Source: Oscillatoriales cyanobacterium (GTDB lineage Bacteria; Cyanobacteriota; Cyanobacteriia; Cyanobacteriales; Microcoleaceae). Taken from it: a stretch of 64,000 nucleotides of DNA. This document shows, piece after piece, positions 50,104 to 61,491 of this stretch; positions within the stretch are counted from its first letter, which is position 1, and every line of letters starts with the position of its first letter. Position numbers and translations under genes: made by a program. The notes beneath the pieces were generated by a model. That model worked only from the letters and a program-made list of their open reading frames with translations, was not told the DNA's origin and ran no database searches. The stretch covers positions 124,001 to 188,000 of the forward strand of contig RDXX01000015.1 of the NCBI GenBank assembly GCA_004292955.1. Reading direction: 5' to 3'.

Positions 50104-51543
50104 GTGAAAGATTTAGTCTTAATTGGCGGCGGTCACAGTCATGCTATTGTATTGAAAATGTTCGGCATCAAACCGCTGCCCTCCGTGCGGTTGACTCTGA
50201 TTAGCGATGTCCTGTACGCGCCCTATTCGGGGATGTTGCCGGGACACGTTGCCGGGTTTTACGATTATGATGAATGTCATATCGATTTGCGATCGCTGGC
50301 CGAATTTGCCGGGTGTCAAATATTGGTCGATCGGGCGATCGCGATCGACTTTAACAAAAATTTAGTAATTTGTCAAACCAGCCCTCCAATTAACTTTGAC
50401 GTGCTGTCTGTGGATATCGGCAGCACTCCCGCGACTATATCAGTTCCAGGTGCGGCAGAATACGCAATTCCAGCTAAACCCGTACCGGAGTTTTTAGCTA
50501 GCTGGAATCAGTTAATCTCTGCAACGCAAAACTATCCAAAAAAACCTGTACGAATCGCGATTGTTGGTGGCGGCGCGGGCGGCGTAGAATTAGCATTGAA
50601 TATGCAATCTCGTCTGGCGAAGGAAGAAGGAAGAAGGAAGAAGGAAGAAGGAAGAGGGAAGTCGGAAGAGGGAAGAAGGAAGAGGGAAGTCGGAAGAGGG
50701 AAGAAGGAAGAAGGAAGAGGGAAGAGGGAAGAGGAAAGAAGGAAGAAGGAAGAAGGAAGAGGGAAGAAGGAAGAGGGAAGAGGGAAGTTCGGCAGCGGAT
50801 TTTGTAACGGATGGATTTTAAAGGAGAGAGGAAAGTTTAAGCAGGAAGAAGGATTAGAAATTCATTTGTTTCATAGCGGTGCTGAATTGATGCCTGCACA
50901 TAACAAACGGGTTCGCCGCCGCCTGAAAGAAATTCTGATTAGTCGCGGCATTCAACTGCATCTAATGGAAAAAGTTAGTGCTATAGAAAAGCAAGAAATG
51001 ATGGAAATAACATCCGATTCTCAATGCCCAATGCCCAATGCCCAATGCCCAATGCCCAATGCCCAATGCCCAATGCCCATTTACCAAATATACTGTGAAT
51101 CTGGTTTGAAGATTGAGTGCGATCGCATTTTTTGGGTGACACAAGCATCCGCCGCCAATTGGATCGGAGAATCGGGTTTAGCAACTGACTCAAACGGCTT
51201 TATGCAAGTCAACGATTGCCTGCAATCAGTCTCTCACTCCAACGTATTTGGGGCTGGAGACATCGCGGCGATGGTTAATTATCCCCGTCCCAAAGCAGGG
51301 GTGTTTGCTGTGCGTCAGGGCAAACGGCTGTTTGAAAATTTGCAGCAGTTTTTATTGCAAAAACCGCTGAAACCCTTTGCACCACAGGAAAAATATTTAG
51401 GCTTAATCGGTACTGGGAATAAAAGGGCGATCGCATCTCGCGGATCGTGGATGTGGGAATCAGCGCTACTCTGGTACTGGAAAGATTGGATCGATCGCCA
51501 ATTCATGCAAAAATTCAGTAATCTACCCAAAAAACAGCAATAG
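50104..51543 (+). CDS. FAD-dependent pyridine nucleotide oxidoreductase (SelD-N-like, 479 aa)
   Basis: The protein starts KDLVLIGGGHSHAIVLKMFG (FAD-binding), followed by YSGMLPGHVAGFY and the second nucleotide site IAIVGGGAGGVELALN (about residues 158-173). NVFGAGDIA near the end is the FAD pyrophosphate motif. It resembles the oxidoreductase half that many cyanobacteria fuse to selenide,water dikinase, including the ending ALLWYWKDWIDRQFM, but no SelD domain follows. Two heptad arrays (50620-50788 and 51022-51079) are read in frame and add about 56 residues of Glu/Gly/Arg/Lys and about 19 of the PMPNAQC type. Both fall in likely surface loops. Start is GTG 50104. Confidence 0.8.
   Translation: MKDLVLIGGGHSHAIVLKMFGIKPLPSVRLTLISDVLYAPYSGMLPGHVAGFYDYDECHIDLRSLAEFAGCQILVDRAIAIDFNKNLVICQTSPPINFDVLSVDIGSTPATISVPGAAEYAIPAKPVPEFLASWNQLISATQNYPKKPVRIAIVGGGAGGVELALNMQSRLAKEEGRRKKEEGRGKSEEGRRKREVGRGKKEEGRGKREEERRKKEEGRGKKEEGRGKFGSGFCNGWILKERGKFKQEEGLEIHLFHSGAELMPAHNKRVRRRLKEILISRGIQLHLMEKVSAIEKQEMMEITSDSQCPMPNAQCPMPNAQCPMPIYQIYCESGLKIECDRIFWVTQASAANWIGESGLATDSNGFMQVNDCLQSVSHSNVFGAGDIAAMVNYPRPKAGVFAVRQGKRLFENLQQFLLQKPLKPFAPQEKYLGLIGTGNKRAIASRGSWMWESALLWYWKDWIDRQFMQKFSNLPKKQQ
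50620..50788. repeat. GGAAGAA/GGAAGAG heptad array inside a coding region
   Basis: About 24 tandem heptads of the GGAAGAA type lie within the oxidoreductase gene. Because 7 and 3 have no common factor, all three frames are read; all lack stop codons, giving KEEGRRK-like repeats. Confidence 0.9.
51022..51079. repeat. CCAATGC heptad array inside a coding region
   Basis: About eight tandem CCAATGC units encode PMPNAQC repeats in the oxidoreductase. The same heptad (as GGGCATT) is found in intergenic arrays near 30300. Confidence 0.9.
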
Positions 51544-52122
51544 TAAATCAAAATACATTCAACTATAATCTTCTCTTTTATTCTCTTACTCTGCGTACTC
51601 TGCGCTCTCTGCGGCTAATAAAAAAAGTTCATTTAGTTGACAGTTGACCGCTTGACAGTTGACAGGTAAACACAACTACCGTCAGAGGAGCGAGTGATTT
51701 CGTGGTTTGACTGCTCTTCTATCCAATCAGTACACCACGAAAGCCAGCATTTTGTCAAGACACCTGCTACAGATACATATCAAATCTGCATGGGATTTCC
51801 GATATTATGGCAGCGGGCGCTTTGAAAGTGCGATCGACTGAAGGAGGCACCCTTGGCACCCAGGAGACAAACCCCCCGTGTAGGCGCGCGATCGACTTTT
51901 TTAAGTTTATTGGCACTTTCGCGGAACATTACAGCTCAAACAAAATCAAAACTACTATAGATTAGAATTGGGAATCTGGAATCGGGAATCGGGAATTGGG
52001 AATCGGGAATTGGGCATCGGGCATCGGGCATCGGGAATTGGGAATTGATAATTGCTCCCATGATAACTGATAACTGAGAACGGACAACTGACAATGGACA
52101 ACTATCAACTGTCAACTGACTA
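51544..52122. other. intergenic region with heptad arrays up to a start codon
   Basis: No gene is supported. GGGAATC, GGGAATT and GGGCATC heptads fill 51966-52047. GATAACT, GACAACT and TCAACTG heptads fill 52059-52121 and end directly at the ATG at 52123. A GCAGAGAG-type degenerate repeat is seen near 51590-51615. Confidence 0.7.
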
Positions 52123-55100
52123 ATGACCTATTTTCGCTCTGCTTTAATTTTGACATTAGGTTTTTGGCTGCTACCGATAGCAGTGCGATCGCAATCTGTC
52201 GTTCCAGCGAATGACGGCACTAATACTGTTGTCAATCAGGAGCAAAATCGCTTAAACATTAGCGGCGGACAACTGTCGGGAAACGGCGCCAATCTGTTTC
52301 ACAGCTTCAGCCAATTTAATCTCAGCGAAGGTCAAATCGCTAATTTTCTAACTAATCCAAATATTCAAAATATTTTAGGGCGGATTTCCAGCAGCAATAT
52401 TTCCGTCATTAACGGTCTGATTTCTGTAAGCGGCGGCAACTCAAATTTATTCCTGATGAATCCGGCGGGAATTGTCTTCGGTCAAAATGCTAGATTAAAC
52501 GTGCCTGGTTCTTTTTTCGCCACAACTGCTACAGGTATCGGTTTCGGCGATCGCTGGTTTAATTCGGCAGGAATTAATGATTATAAAGCTTTACTGGGAA
52601 ATCCCAATCAATTTAATTTTAATAACTCACAAGTCGGTGCAATTGTAAATGCAGGAAGTTTGGCAGTTGGCAAGGGTCAAAATTTAACTTTGCTGGGCGG
52701 TACAGTAATTAATAGTGGGCAATTATCGGCGCCGGCCGGTCAAATTACGGTGGCTGCTGTTCCGGGACAAAATGCAGTCCGCATCAGTCAAACGGGTAAC
52801 TTATTGAGTTTAGAAATTACTCCATCTTTGCCGTCAGAAAAATCTGCGATCGCCCCTGCTGCTACTTTACCTCAGTTGCTGACGGGCCCAGGAGTAGCGT
52901 CAGCCACAGGTTTAACAACCAACGCACAAGGTCAATTGGTACTGACGGGCGGCCAAACAGTGCCGATAAATGCCGGAAGTGCGATCGTCTCGGGTACTGT
53001 AAATGTATTTGCCCCTGCTGGCCAGACTGGCGGCACGGTAAATATTTTAGGCGAAAAAGTCGGATTGTTCGGCGCAAATATTAATGCTTCCGGGACTAAC
53101 GGCGGAGGTGTTGTGCGCGTCGGAGGCGGTTTCCAGGGGCTCGAACCAGTGTTAAATGCCCAGGTAACTTATGTTAGTCCTGATTCTACGATCGCCACAA
53201 ACGCGATCGACCGCGGCAACGGTGGCACAGCCGTAATTTGGTCAGACAATACCACTGGCTTCTTCGGCAATATTACTGCTCACGGCGGCACTGCCGCAGG
53301 TAACGGTGGCAGAGTCGAAGTTTCTGGCAAAAATGCTCTAACTTTCCAAGGACAGGTCGATACCCGCGCGCCTAACGGGGCGATCGGCAATTTGTTGCTC
53401 GATCCGGCAAATATTACCATCGTCAGCGGTAACGGCATTCCCAGCGCGCGATCGACCGGCGGGGAACTCCAAGCCACAGGATCGCCCGCTGAAACATCGA
53501 TCTCAGACGCGCAGTTGGAACAGATGGCTGCCGGCAGCAACGTAGTTTTAGACACTCCGGGCTACATCACCGTCCAAGACTTGCCCGACAACCAACTTTC
53601 ACTGCAAGCGAGAACCGGAGACAGCGTAACATTTAGAGCGGGCGGAGTGTTTTTTGTCAACGATCCCAAGGATTTAATCGAAACTCAAGGCGGCAACATC
53701 AACATTTTTGCCAGCAGCATCTCTCTGGGGCGGCTGAATGCGAACGGTGGCAACATTGCTCTCACTGCTAGCGGCATTGACTTCAGGGGCGGCAACAATT
53801 CTGTCAGCAGTGCGGGGGGAACAATTAGCTTGCAACCCAACGACGGCAGACAAATTCGGATTGGCGGCAGCGGGGATAATTTAGGGATTTTGGACTTAAC
53901 GGCAACGGATATCGCTGCTTTGGCAGGGGATTTTGGCTCGATCGCGATCGGGCGTCCCAACAGCAGCTCGATCGCGATCGTCACACCCATTACCTTCAAC
54001 AGTTCGCTGACACTTCAAGGCAACTCTATCGCGATCGACAATCCCCTAAGAACGACTGGCAGCGCTAGTTTGACTCTCGATGCGTCCCAAACTGCGATCG
54101 GCGCAAACATTTCGACATCCGGCGCCGATCTCACTTTGACAGGCAACTTCTCCCTAAATGCTGATGTAGCTTTGAGCACTCAAGCTAGGGGCAACATTCT
54201 GTTCTCCGGCAGCCTAGACGGAACTCGCGCCCTTAGACTTGACGCTCAGAGAGTGCTGTTCGGCGGTACAGTCGGTCAAGCTGCGCCCCTAGCTAGTTTG
54301 ACTGTCAACGGCCGGAGTACCGAGCTATCCGGTGCGATCGCGACTGCGGGCAACATCACTTTCAACAGTGCCGTCACAGTCGATCGCACCGCCACCCTCG
54401 CCGCCAGTACCGGCAATATCACTTTTGCCAATACCCTCGACAGCACCCCGGGCGGCGCAAATAATTTGACCCTGCGCGCTGGTGGCAACATTACTTTTGG
54501 GGGTTCCGTCGGTCAAACTCAGAGCTTGGGCCAGCTCTCGGCTGACGCTCCTAGCATCACGGCGACTTCGAGAATTACCGCGCGCAATTTGACCCTAAAC
54601 GCCCGAGATCCCGCTACCCTCGGAGGGGACAACGGGGCGGGTTTACCAGCCGATATCAACGCAGGAAACCTACTCTTAGAGGGCAATTTAAGGACGGATG
54701 GCGGCAGCATCAACCTGCAAGCAACTCGCGAGGTGAGGACTGGCAATATTACCTCCAACGGCGGGAGCATTCGAGTTGAGGGAAATACTGTTACTGCCGG
54801 TACGATCGACTCCTCATCAGCAACGGGAACAGGCGGCGCGATCGCACTCAAAAGCAATGCCGGCCCTTTAACTGCCGGCTCTTTGAACGCTTCGGGAGCG
54901 ATCGGCGGCAATATTGACCTCACCTCCCAAGCCGGAATTTCCGCTCTCGATCTCACCTCCCGAGGCACTCAGAGAAACGGTGGCACCGTCTCCCTCAGCG
55001 CGACAGGTAACATTCTGTTGGGTTTTATCGATGCTAGAGGCGGCAAACAAGACGGCACAGGTGGCAACGTTGATGTGACAACCCTTGGTTTATTTCGATC

Positions 55101-56985
55101 GAACAATGTTTTCACCGACGATATATCTGGCAATCTTTCCAGCAGTATTTCTACCGCCGGAAGTGCCAGAGGCGGCGCGATCGCAATTCGGCACGGCGGC
55201 GGTAGCAATCGACCATTTGTAGTTGGCGGCGCGATCGACAATGGAACCAAGGGAAGCATTAATTCTGGCGAGGGAAACACCATTTTCCCCAGTCTTGCTT
55301 TTGGGGAAACTTACACCCAAGGAAGTTTACCAAATCTGATTTCCCTAATCGCACCAACTCCCGCAGCAACTCCCGCACCAACTCCAACTCCCGCACCAAC
55401 TCCAACTCCCGCACCAACTCCCGCATCAACTCCCGCACCAACTCCAACTCCAGTGTCCGTAAATCCTGAGCCTGGGCGATCGCTTCCGGCATCTTTGCAA
55501 GTAGAATTGCGATCGCCAAATCGAGACAAGCATTCTCCAATTAGCCCGGATATTTTCACTCCTTCTCGCAGATACGATCCGGCAGGCTCGGGAGTGTTAG
55601 CATTTGAGAGAACCTTCACTCGCGAGTACGAAAAACATCTAAAACTGCCCGCCAGAACGCCGATAACTAATATGTCGGTAATTTACGAAACTCTTCGCAA
55701 AAACGAACAAATTACCCGCGTAAAATCGGCAATCATTTATATGAATTGGGTCAGCGGAACCAACGGGGCAGCGAAAGAAAATAGTTCGGTGCTGGTGGCA
55801 AGTCGGAATTTATCTAATGTATTTCCTGCAATCAAAAACCTCACATCCGAGTCTCCTAGCTCCTTAGAAAAAAAGTTAGGAAAGAGCCTCCAACCAGCCG
55901 GCAAAGAAATTTCCGATGTTCCTAACGGGGAGCAGTTAGAATTAGTATTAGTCACAGCTAACGCTCAACCAATACGCATTTTAGTTCCCGCAATAACGCG
56001 CTGGCAGGTATTGCAACTAGCAGAATCCCTGCAAGCCGAAATAACTAATCCCAGAAGAAGAAACAGCATCAGTTATTTGGATGCAGCCCAAAAACTTTAT
56101 CGGTTGTTAATTGCGCCCATAGTCACAGAATTGGCAGCTTTAAAGATTGACAATTTAATTGTAATTCCGGCAGCAGGTTTGCGAAGCTTGCCCTTTGCTG
56201 CCCTTCACGATGGCAAACAATTTTTAGTAGAAAAATACAGCATTAGCGTCATCCCGAGTCTGAGTTTGACGGATACCCGCTACCAGAATATTGCTGACGA
56301 TGAAGTTTTGGCGATGGGCGCGTCGGTATTTCAAGATAAAGCGCCATTACCGGCGGTACCGGTGGAGTTAGAGGCGATCGCGCCGCCGACGCGCGGAAAA
56401 TCATTTTTGAATCAAGATTTTACCCTCAGAAACTTGCAAGCTCAGCGGACAAATCATCCGTTTGGTATCATTCATTTAGCAACTCACAGCGAATTCCAGC
56501 CCGGGCAACCGACTAATTCTTACATTCAATTGTGGGATACTAAGTTGCTCATCACTGAAATGCCGAAGTTGGGGTGGAATGAACCGCCAGTGAATCTCTT
56601 AGTTTTAAGCGCGTGCAGTACCGCTTTGGGCGACGAAGAGGCAGAGTTGGGGTTTGCCGGTTTGGCGGTAGCTAGCGGTGCGCGATCGGCTTTAGCGAGT
56701 TTGTGGGAAGTCAGCGACGAGGGAACTTTGGGGCTGATGACAGGGTTTTACCGGCAGTTGCGCGCCCCCAGACGCGAGGGGAATGTGACGATTAAAGCCG
56801 AGGCTTTGCGGCAAGCGCAATTGGAGATGCTGCGGGGGCGCGTGCGGATTCAAGACGGGCTGCTGCGAGTCGAAGGGCTTGCTTTACCTCTAATTTTGCC
56901 TCCGGAAATTGCCGCGCGGGGCGATCGAATCCTTTCCCATCCCTATTATTGGGCCGCCTTCACCATGATTGGCAATCCCTGGTAA
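52123..56985 (+). CDS. secreted CHAT-domain protease with TpsA-type haemagglutinin domain (1620 aa)
   Basis: A signal peptide (about residues 1-23) precedes a filamentous-haemagglutinin/TPS domain (about 30-180: [36 protein letters not shown]), the export signal for two-partner secretion. A long beta-helix region follows to about 1050, then a PTPAPTP linker (about 1075-1110). The C-terminal CHAT domain (about 1280-1620) has the caspase-like His1455 in [10 protein letters not shown] and Cys1498 in [13 protein letters not shown], then [19 protein letters not shown]. It is a surface or secreted cysteine protease candidate. No TpsB transporter gene is in the window. The ATG directly follows a heptad array without a ribosome-binding site. 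Confidence 0.92.
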   Translation: MTYFRSALILTLGFWLLPIAVRSQSVVPANDGTNTVVNQEQNRLNISGGQLSGNGANLFHSFSQFNLSEGQIANFLTNPNIQNILGRISSSNISVINGLISVSGGNSNLFLMNPAGIVFGQNARLNVPGSFFATTATGIGFGDRWFNSAGINDYKALLGNPNQFNFNNSQVGAIVNAGSLAVGKGQNLTLLGGTVINSGQLSAPAGQITVAAVPGQNAVRISQTGNLLSLEITPSLPSEKSAIAPAATLPQLLTGPGVASATGLTTNAQGQLVLTGGQTVPINAGSAIVSGTVNVFAPAGQTGGTVNILGEKVGLFGANINASGTNGGGVVRVGGGFQGLEPVLNAQVTYVSPDSTIATNAIDRGNGGTAVIWSDNTTGFFGNITAHGGTAAGNGGRVEVSGKNALTFQGQVDTRAPNGAIGNLLLDPANITIVSGNGIPSARSTGGELQATGSPAETSISDAQLEQMAAGSNVVLDTPGYITVQDLPDNQLSLQARTGDSVTFRAGGVFFVNDPKDLIETQGGNINIFASSISLGRLNANGGNIALTASGIDFRGGNNSVSSAGGTISLQPNDGRQIRIGGSGDNLGILDLTATDIAALAGDFGSIAIGRPNSSSIAIVTPITFNSSLTLQGNSIAIDNPLRTTGSASLTLDASQTAIGANISTSGADLTLTGNFSLNADVALSTQARGNILFSGSLDGTRALRLDAQRVLFGGTVGQAAPLASLTVNGRSTELSGAIATAGNITFNSAVTVDRTATLAASTGNITFANTLDSTPGGANNLTLRAGGNITFGGSVGQTQSLGQLSADAPSITATSRITARNLTLNARDPATLGGDNGAGLPADINAGNLLLEGNLRTDGGSINLQATREVRTGNITSNGGSIRVEGNTVTAGTIDSSSATGTGGAIALKSNAGPLTAGSLNASGAIGGNIDLTSQAGISALDLTSRGTQRNGGTVSLSATGNILLGFIDARGGKQDGTGGNVDVTTLGLFRSNNVFTDDISGNLSSSISTAGSARGGAIAIRHGGGSNRPFVVGGAIDNGTKGSINSGEGNTIFPSLAFGETYTQGSLPNLISLIAPTPAATPAPTPTPAPTPTPAPTPASTPAPTPTPVSVNPEPGRSLPASLQVELRSPNRDKHSPISPDIFTPSRRYDPAGSGVLAFERTFTREYEKHLKLPARTPITNMSVIYETLRKNEQITRVKSAIIYMNWVSGTNGAAKENSSVLVASRNLSNVFPAIKNLTSESPSSLEKKLGKSLQPAGKEISDVPNGEQLELVLVTANAQPIRILVPAITRWQVLQLAESLQAEITNPRRRNSISYLDAAQKLYRLLIAPIVTELAALKIDNLIVIPAAGLRSLPFAALHDGKQFLVEKYSISVIPSLSLTDTRYQNIADDEVLAMGASVFQDKAPLPAVPVELEAIAPPTRGKSFLNQDFTLRNLQAQRTNHPFGIIHLATHSEFQPGQPTNSYIQLWDTKLLITEMPKLGWNEPPVNLLVLSACSTALGDEEAELGFAGLAVASGARSALASLWEVSDEGTLGLMTGFYRQLRAPRREGNVTIKAEALRQAQLEMLRGRVRIQDGLLRVEGLALPLILPPEIAARGDRILSHPYYWAAFTMIGNPW

Positions 56986-56998
56986 TTGGCGATTAGTG

Positions 56999-57111
56999 AG
57001 GTACGTAGTTGGGCTTTAGCCCTCTTAGGTACGTAGTTGGGCTTTAGCCCTCTTAGGTACGTAGTTGGGCTTTAGCCCTCTTAGGTACGTAGTTGGGGCT
57101 TTAGCCCTCTT
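56999..57111. repeat. four tandem 28-bp AGGTACGTAGTTGGG repeats
   Basis: AGGTACGTAGTTGGGCTTTA units begin at 56999, 57027, 57055 and 57083; the last has one extra G. Each contains the small palindrome GGGCTTTAGCCC. They match the left arm of the hairpin at 32684-32754. The rest of the 332-bp gap to 57317 shows no gene. Confidence 0.9.
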
Positions 57112-57317
57112 ATAGTGATTATAAAGCAAGCGAAGTCGCATCAAAAACTCCATTTACAAGTCATACCTCATCTTTCTGAGAAATGCTATAGTCTCGCAGG
57201 CAGAAACCAGTTTTTTTACAAAAACACTGGTTTATCGCCTTTAACAAGGGTAAAAAACCCGGTTTCTTTAGTCGGATTACATAATCCCTCTCCCCCTCTC
57301 CCCCTCTCCTCTGACTT

Positions 57318-60300
57318 CTAATCACCCCCGATCGAACTCAAATTATTTCGCAAAGTTTGTTCCTGCCGCTTAACCGCCGCCAACAATTCTGCATTTTGCA
57401 AAATCACCCCCACTTGATTGTTAAAAATTTTCATATAGTTTTGATCGCTTTGGTCGAAACTTGCCCGAAAACGCTCCGGCACATTTTCCTTAGATAATTC
57501 AATCGATTTATCCTCGCCATCCGATTTAATTTTATTAATTAACTGCGTCACAGCAATCAACTCCCCGTCTGGATTCCAAACAGGCATACAAAGCAAACTG
57601 CAAGTCCGATATCCGGTTTTTTCGTCCGTCTTTTTAGAAGTTTCAGAACCCGGATAATCATAAAGATCGAACGGTATATTTAGAGGAACCCCCATCTGGG
57701 CCACTTGTCCCACATAACCTTGCCCGATCGCCACACGCAACTCCAATAAATTACCATCTGGCAAAATAATTTTTGTCCACAATTGATTAGCATCTCTATC
57801 AATTACCCAAAAACTGCTCCGATCGGCATTCATCAACTCTTTAGCAGATTCCATCACACGTTGCAGAATCGAATCAATTTCTAAGCTGCTTTGACTCACA
57901 GAACGAGTAGCCGCCATCAACGCAGCCGCAACTCTTTGTCCTCGGGCTGTTTTGTGAAAGGTACGGAAACTTTCTAAAATCATTTGAATCAAATTCGCAT
58001 CTTCGGCAAACCGCTCTTCATCCAGTTTTGTAAACCCTTCCAAATCAATTTTTTCTGACAAAGACAAGCTGGAGCGATCGATTTTTTTGATTTTATTAAT
58101 TAGCTGAATTACAGCTACTAAATTACCCTCGTCATTTAACAAAGGAAGTGTTAACATAGTATAAGTTCGATAGCCATTTTTGATATCTAATGCTTTTGCC
58201 GTTTCCGAACGCGGATCGTCATAAAAATCAAACGGAATATTAATACTTTGTTTCGTAGACGCCACATGACCGACAATTCCTTTATCTGCCGGAACGCGAA
58301 TTTCTAGCGATCGATCGCCCTCAGCATCGGCTTCAGCAATAATCGACCAAAACTCATTTTTTTCTTCGTCTAACAGAAAAATGCTAGTGCGATCGGCATT
58401 CAAAGACTTACCCATTTTCAAAGTAATCGATCGCAAAGTAGCATCAAGAATATCATCAAAACCCTGACCATCCATCACCTGATTTAGCATTGCCAGAGTT
58501 TGGCTGACCACATTTTGCGGGTGGTCTTCCGCCTGCTGTTTCATCGCTGCAAATTGTCTCGCATTGTGCAGTGCCACCCCGACTTGAGTGTTAAAAATTT
58601 GCATATATTTTTGACTGTTAGCATCGAAGCTGTCTTGAAAGCATTCCGGTGCTTCCGGCCAAGTTTCCGGGTCATATTCTGGGAAATCTCCCGGTCTTCT
58701 TTTGTTAATTAATTGAGTGACAGCCACTAATTCACCGTCAGGACTGCAAACAGGCATACACAGCAAACTGCAAGTACGATATTTTGTTTTTTGGTCAGTT
58801 TGTTTCGCGGTTATTGATTCGGGATGTTCGTACAAATCGAAGGGAATATTTACAGGTTTGCCACTATCAGCAACTTGACCCGCAAAACCTTGTCCGACTT
58901 CGATCCGGAGTTCGCGAACCGAGCCATCTTCAAAGCGGATTTTTGTCCACAGTTGCCCTGTTTCGCGTTCTAACAGCCAAAGAGTGCTGCGATCGGCATT
59001 CATCAATCTTTTAGCAGCTTCCATCACTTTAGTGATAATTTCTTCCGAATCCAAGCTGCTTTGAGAAACCGATCGCGTTGCTTCCGTCAGAGCTTCCGAA
59101 GCTTGCAATCTTTGAGTTAACTTATAACAAGATTGACACCTTTCCAACAACCGCTGAATAGCTGGAACATACTCTCCAATCAAAGTGCGATCGACTTCTG
59201 TAAACCCTTCTATATCGACTTTCTCAGAAAAAGTTCCTGCCGGATCGTGCTGTTGTTTTAACTTGTTGACCAACTGCACAAAAGCAAATATATCTCCCTT
59301 TTCATTTAACATAGGTGAGGTTAAATTGCTGTAAAGTCTGTAACCAGTCTTTTTATCTTGCTCTTCCACGACATCGGAATACCAATTTTCCGATAAATCG
59401 CTGGGAATGCTGACAGCTTTTTTATAAATAGTCACTCTGCCTGCTGTTGGATTGTTTGCCATAATTTGAATCTTTGTCGAACTGCTGTTTGTAGTTCTGG
59501 CAATAATCGACCAAAGTTCATTTTTATCTTTATCTATAAAAAATATGGTAATGCGATCGACACTCATCAATTCCCCTAGTTTAATAGTAATCGAACCCAA
59601 AATTTCATAGAGTACATCCTCAAAATCTCTGCCTTCCATACTGTTGAGCATAGATAGGACTTTGTGTTCTTGATGGGCAACTAATTGTTTAAAGTTTGGT
59701 TGGAGAGCAGCCAAAGCTTTTTTCGTCCAATTTCGATTAAATACAGAGGCATAAATTTTATTATAAATGCTTAAAATCCCCCCTCTTTTCACAACCAAAC
59801 CAGACAATCGCAGTTCCATTTGTTCGAGGCTTTCATCAGCCGGAATTTTGGCTTCGCTACACGAATCAGAAGCAATTAAAATTTGCTGGTAAATTTTAAG
59901 CAAAGTCTCAGTACGCTGTCCGCTTCTGAGAATGCGATCGCGAATTGTTTTCAAATGTGGCGGTTCGTCTTGAACTTCCCAATTATCAATAATTTGCGTC
60001 TGGACTAAATTCTCCACCCAATCTGCGATTAAAGATTTATCCTGAGGAATTTTTGCCGGGAAATTTTCGGCTTGTTGCCAAATATAGTTGCAAATCTTTT
60101 GAGTTAAAAACGGCTGTCCTCCCGTCCAAATCAGTACATTTTCTACAACAGACTCAGGATAGCTAACTTTCCCTGCTAAACCTTGTACCAAAGGTTGAGC
60201 TTCGTGCAGTTTAAAGCCATACAATTCGACAGCGCGACCGAGATTAAAAGGCGTACAGTATTTATCTTGAATCAAGTCCGAAGGAGTCGCAACCCCCAGC

Positions 60301-60827
60301 AAAGCAAAAGTCAGGCGATCGAATTCATGGCAAGCACGAATGAAGGCAAAAAAGTCATCTGCCCGAAAATTTAAACTCAAAATACTGTCTATTTCATCAA
60401 CAAAAATTACAATCTTACCCTGAACATTTTCCAGTAAAACTTGTTCAATAAACTCGCTTAGGCGCTGTACGGGCGGCAAGAATTCTCGCTCCCGCACCCA
60501 CGATCTCAAATTCAAATCTAGCTTAAAACTGGTAACTAAACGTCTAATAACCCCCGCATACCACTGATCGGGATTGATATCTTGAGAACCGATTTTAGTT
60601 AGATCGATCGCCGCACAAGCAATACCTTCTGCTTGCAATTTGTGCATAGTTCGCACGCGCAAGCTAGTTTTACCCATCTGGCGAGAATTCAGCACATAAC
60701 AAAACTCGCCATTTGTTAAGCCTTGATAAAGTTCAGAATCCGCTTGTCGCACTACATAAGTGGAAACATCTAGAGGCAAATGTCCACCAACTTTATAAGT
60801 ATAGGCTGAGCTTTTTTCTTGATACAT
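57318..60827 (-). CDS. AAA-like ATPase with four GAF domains (1169 aa)
   Basis: Residues about 10-350 are an AAA-like (AAA_35) domain: [14 protein letters not shown], Walker A variant [13 protein letters not shown], Walker [13 protein letters not shown] and [13 protein letters not shown]. Four GAF domains follow at about 410-560, 600-760, 790-950 and 985-1140. They form two types: A/C with FEDVLYEIL or FDDILDATL and RTSIFLLD, and B/D with [14 protein letters not shown] or [12 protein letters not shown] and [11 protein letters not shown]. The alternation suggests tandem duplication of a GAF pair. The protein is a soluble sensor-like STAND/AAA protein with no output kinase or cyclase domain. 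Ligands are unknown; there is no conserved bilin Cys context that I can claim. Confidence 0.9.
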   Translation of the reverse strand: MYQEKSSAYTYKVGGHLPLDVSTYVVRQADSELYQGLTNGEFCYVLNSRQMGKTSLRVRTMHKLQAEGIACAAIDLTKIGSQDINPDQWYAGVIRRLVTSFKLDLNLRSWVREREFLPPVQRLSEFIEQVLLENVQGKIVIFVDEIDSILSLNFRADDFFAFIRACHEFDRLTFALLGVATPSDLIQDKYCTPFNLGRAVELYGFKLHEAQPLVQGLAGKVSYPESVVENVLIWTGGQPFLTQKICNYIWQQAENFPAKIPQDKSLIADWVENLVQTQIIDNWEVQDEPPHLKTIRDRILRSGQRTETLLKIYQQILIASDSCSEAKIPADESLEQMELRLSGLVVKRGGILSIYNKIYASVFNRNWTKKALAALQPNFKQLVAHQEHKVLSMLNSMEGRDFEDVLYEILGSITIKLGELMSVDRITIFFIDKDKNELWSIIARTTNSSSTKIQIMANNPTAGRVTIYKKAVSIPSDLSENWYSDVVEEQDKKTGYRLYSNLTSPMLNEKGDIFAFVQLVNKLKQQHDPAGTFSEKVDIEGFTEVDRTLIGEYVPAIQRLLERCQSCYKLTQRLQASEALTEATRSVSQSSLDSEEIITKVMEAAKRLMNADRSTLWLLERETGQLWTKIRFEDGSVRELRIEVGQGFAGQVADSGKPVNIPFDLYEHPESITAKQTDQKTKYRTCSLLCMPVCSPDGELVAVTQLINKRRPGDFPEYDPETWPEAPECFQDSFDANSQKYMQIFNTQVGVALHNARQFAAMKQQAEDHPQNVVSQTLAMLNQVMDGQGFDDILDATLRSITLKMGKSLNADRTSIFLLDEEKNEFWSIIAEADAEGDRSLEIRVPADKGIVGHVASTKQSINIPFDFYDDPRSETAKALDIKNGYRTYTMLTLPLLNDEGNLVAVIQLINKIKKIDRSSLSLSEKIDLEGFTKLDEERFAEDANLIQMILESFRTFHKTARGQRVAAALMAATRSVSQSSLEIDSILQRVMESAKELMNADRSSFWVIDRDANQLWTKIILPDGNLLELRVAIGQGYVGQVAQMGVPLNIPFDLYDYPGSETSKKTDEKTGYRTCSLLCMPVWNPDGELIAVTQLINKIKSDGEDKSIELSKENVPERFRASFDQSDQNYMKIFNNQVGVILQNAELLAAVKRQEQTLRNNLSSIGGD

Positions 60828-60879
60828 AACCTGTTTTCAATGAGTAGAATACACAGCCGATCGCCATTTGAGAGCCTAA

Positions 60880-61491
60880 TTACCCTTCAATTTGTCCAGA
60901 TTGACTTAAAAGACGCTGCAATGCTTCAAAAGCACGGCGCGCCAAATTGAGTTCAACAGTAACTTTTTCTCGCTGAAAAATCACGCGATCGCGAATTTCC
61001 AGCGCCGCCACCAAAACTTCATAATCCTCCCCATTCATCAAACCGTGAGCGAGGAATGTTTGAGCCAAAATAGGCGGTTCTTGGATTTCAAAATTAATCG
61101 AGTGGTGTTCAGCTACCATCCGCATCACTGATTCAGTAATAGATCCGATCGAACAGGTAGCGAGTTCAAAATTACCTTTTTCGATCATTTCTGATGCTCT
61201 TACCATGTAAACCTGAATATCGTATAGATCGTGCTGGCGATAGTCATAGGAAGGTTGCATCATCTCTTCTTCGGAAGTCTTTTGACTTTTTGACTCAGGA
61301 GGACGCGGTTTTAATGCTGCAAGGACAGATTCTTGAGCCGTACAAATAATCAAGTCTATTTCTGGATTTTGAATAAATTTTTGCCAGTCATAATCCCTCG
61401 ACTTTACTAACACTTGATAACCTTGCTGGCGATATTTATCGGCAATCTCTGCAATTTCTGTTACTTCTAATTTTTGTATCGTTGCTATCAT
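60880..61491 (-). CDS. hypothetical protein coupled to rusA (203 aa)
   Basis: I do not recognise this family. It is soluble. Residues about 1-65 (EIADKYRQQGYQVLVKSRDY, LIICTAQESVLAAL) look like a small alpha/beta domain, possibly restriction-endonuclease-like. After a charged linker (about 66-80), a helical half follows (IQVYMVRASEMIEKGNFELA, LAQTFLAHGLMN), which resembles HEPN-type helical bundles. Its ATG overlaps the stop of the RusA gene upstream (ATGA), so the two are translated together and may act on the same DNA or protein partner. Confidence 0.6.
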   Translation of the reverse strand: MIATIQKLEVTEIAEIADKYRQQGYQVLVKSRDYDWQKFIQNPEIDLIICTAQESVLAALKPRPPESKSQKTSEEEMMQPSYDYRQHDLYDIQVYMVRASEMIEKGNFELATCSIGSITESVMRMVAEHHSINFEIQEPPILAQTFLAHGLMNGEDYEVLVAALEIRDRVIFQREKVTVELNLARRAFEALQRLLSQSGQIEG

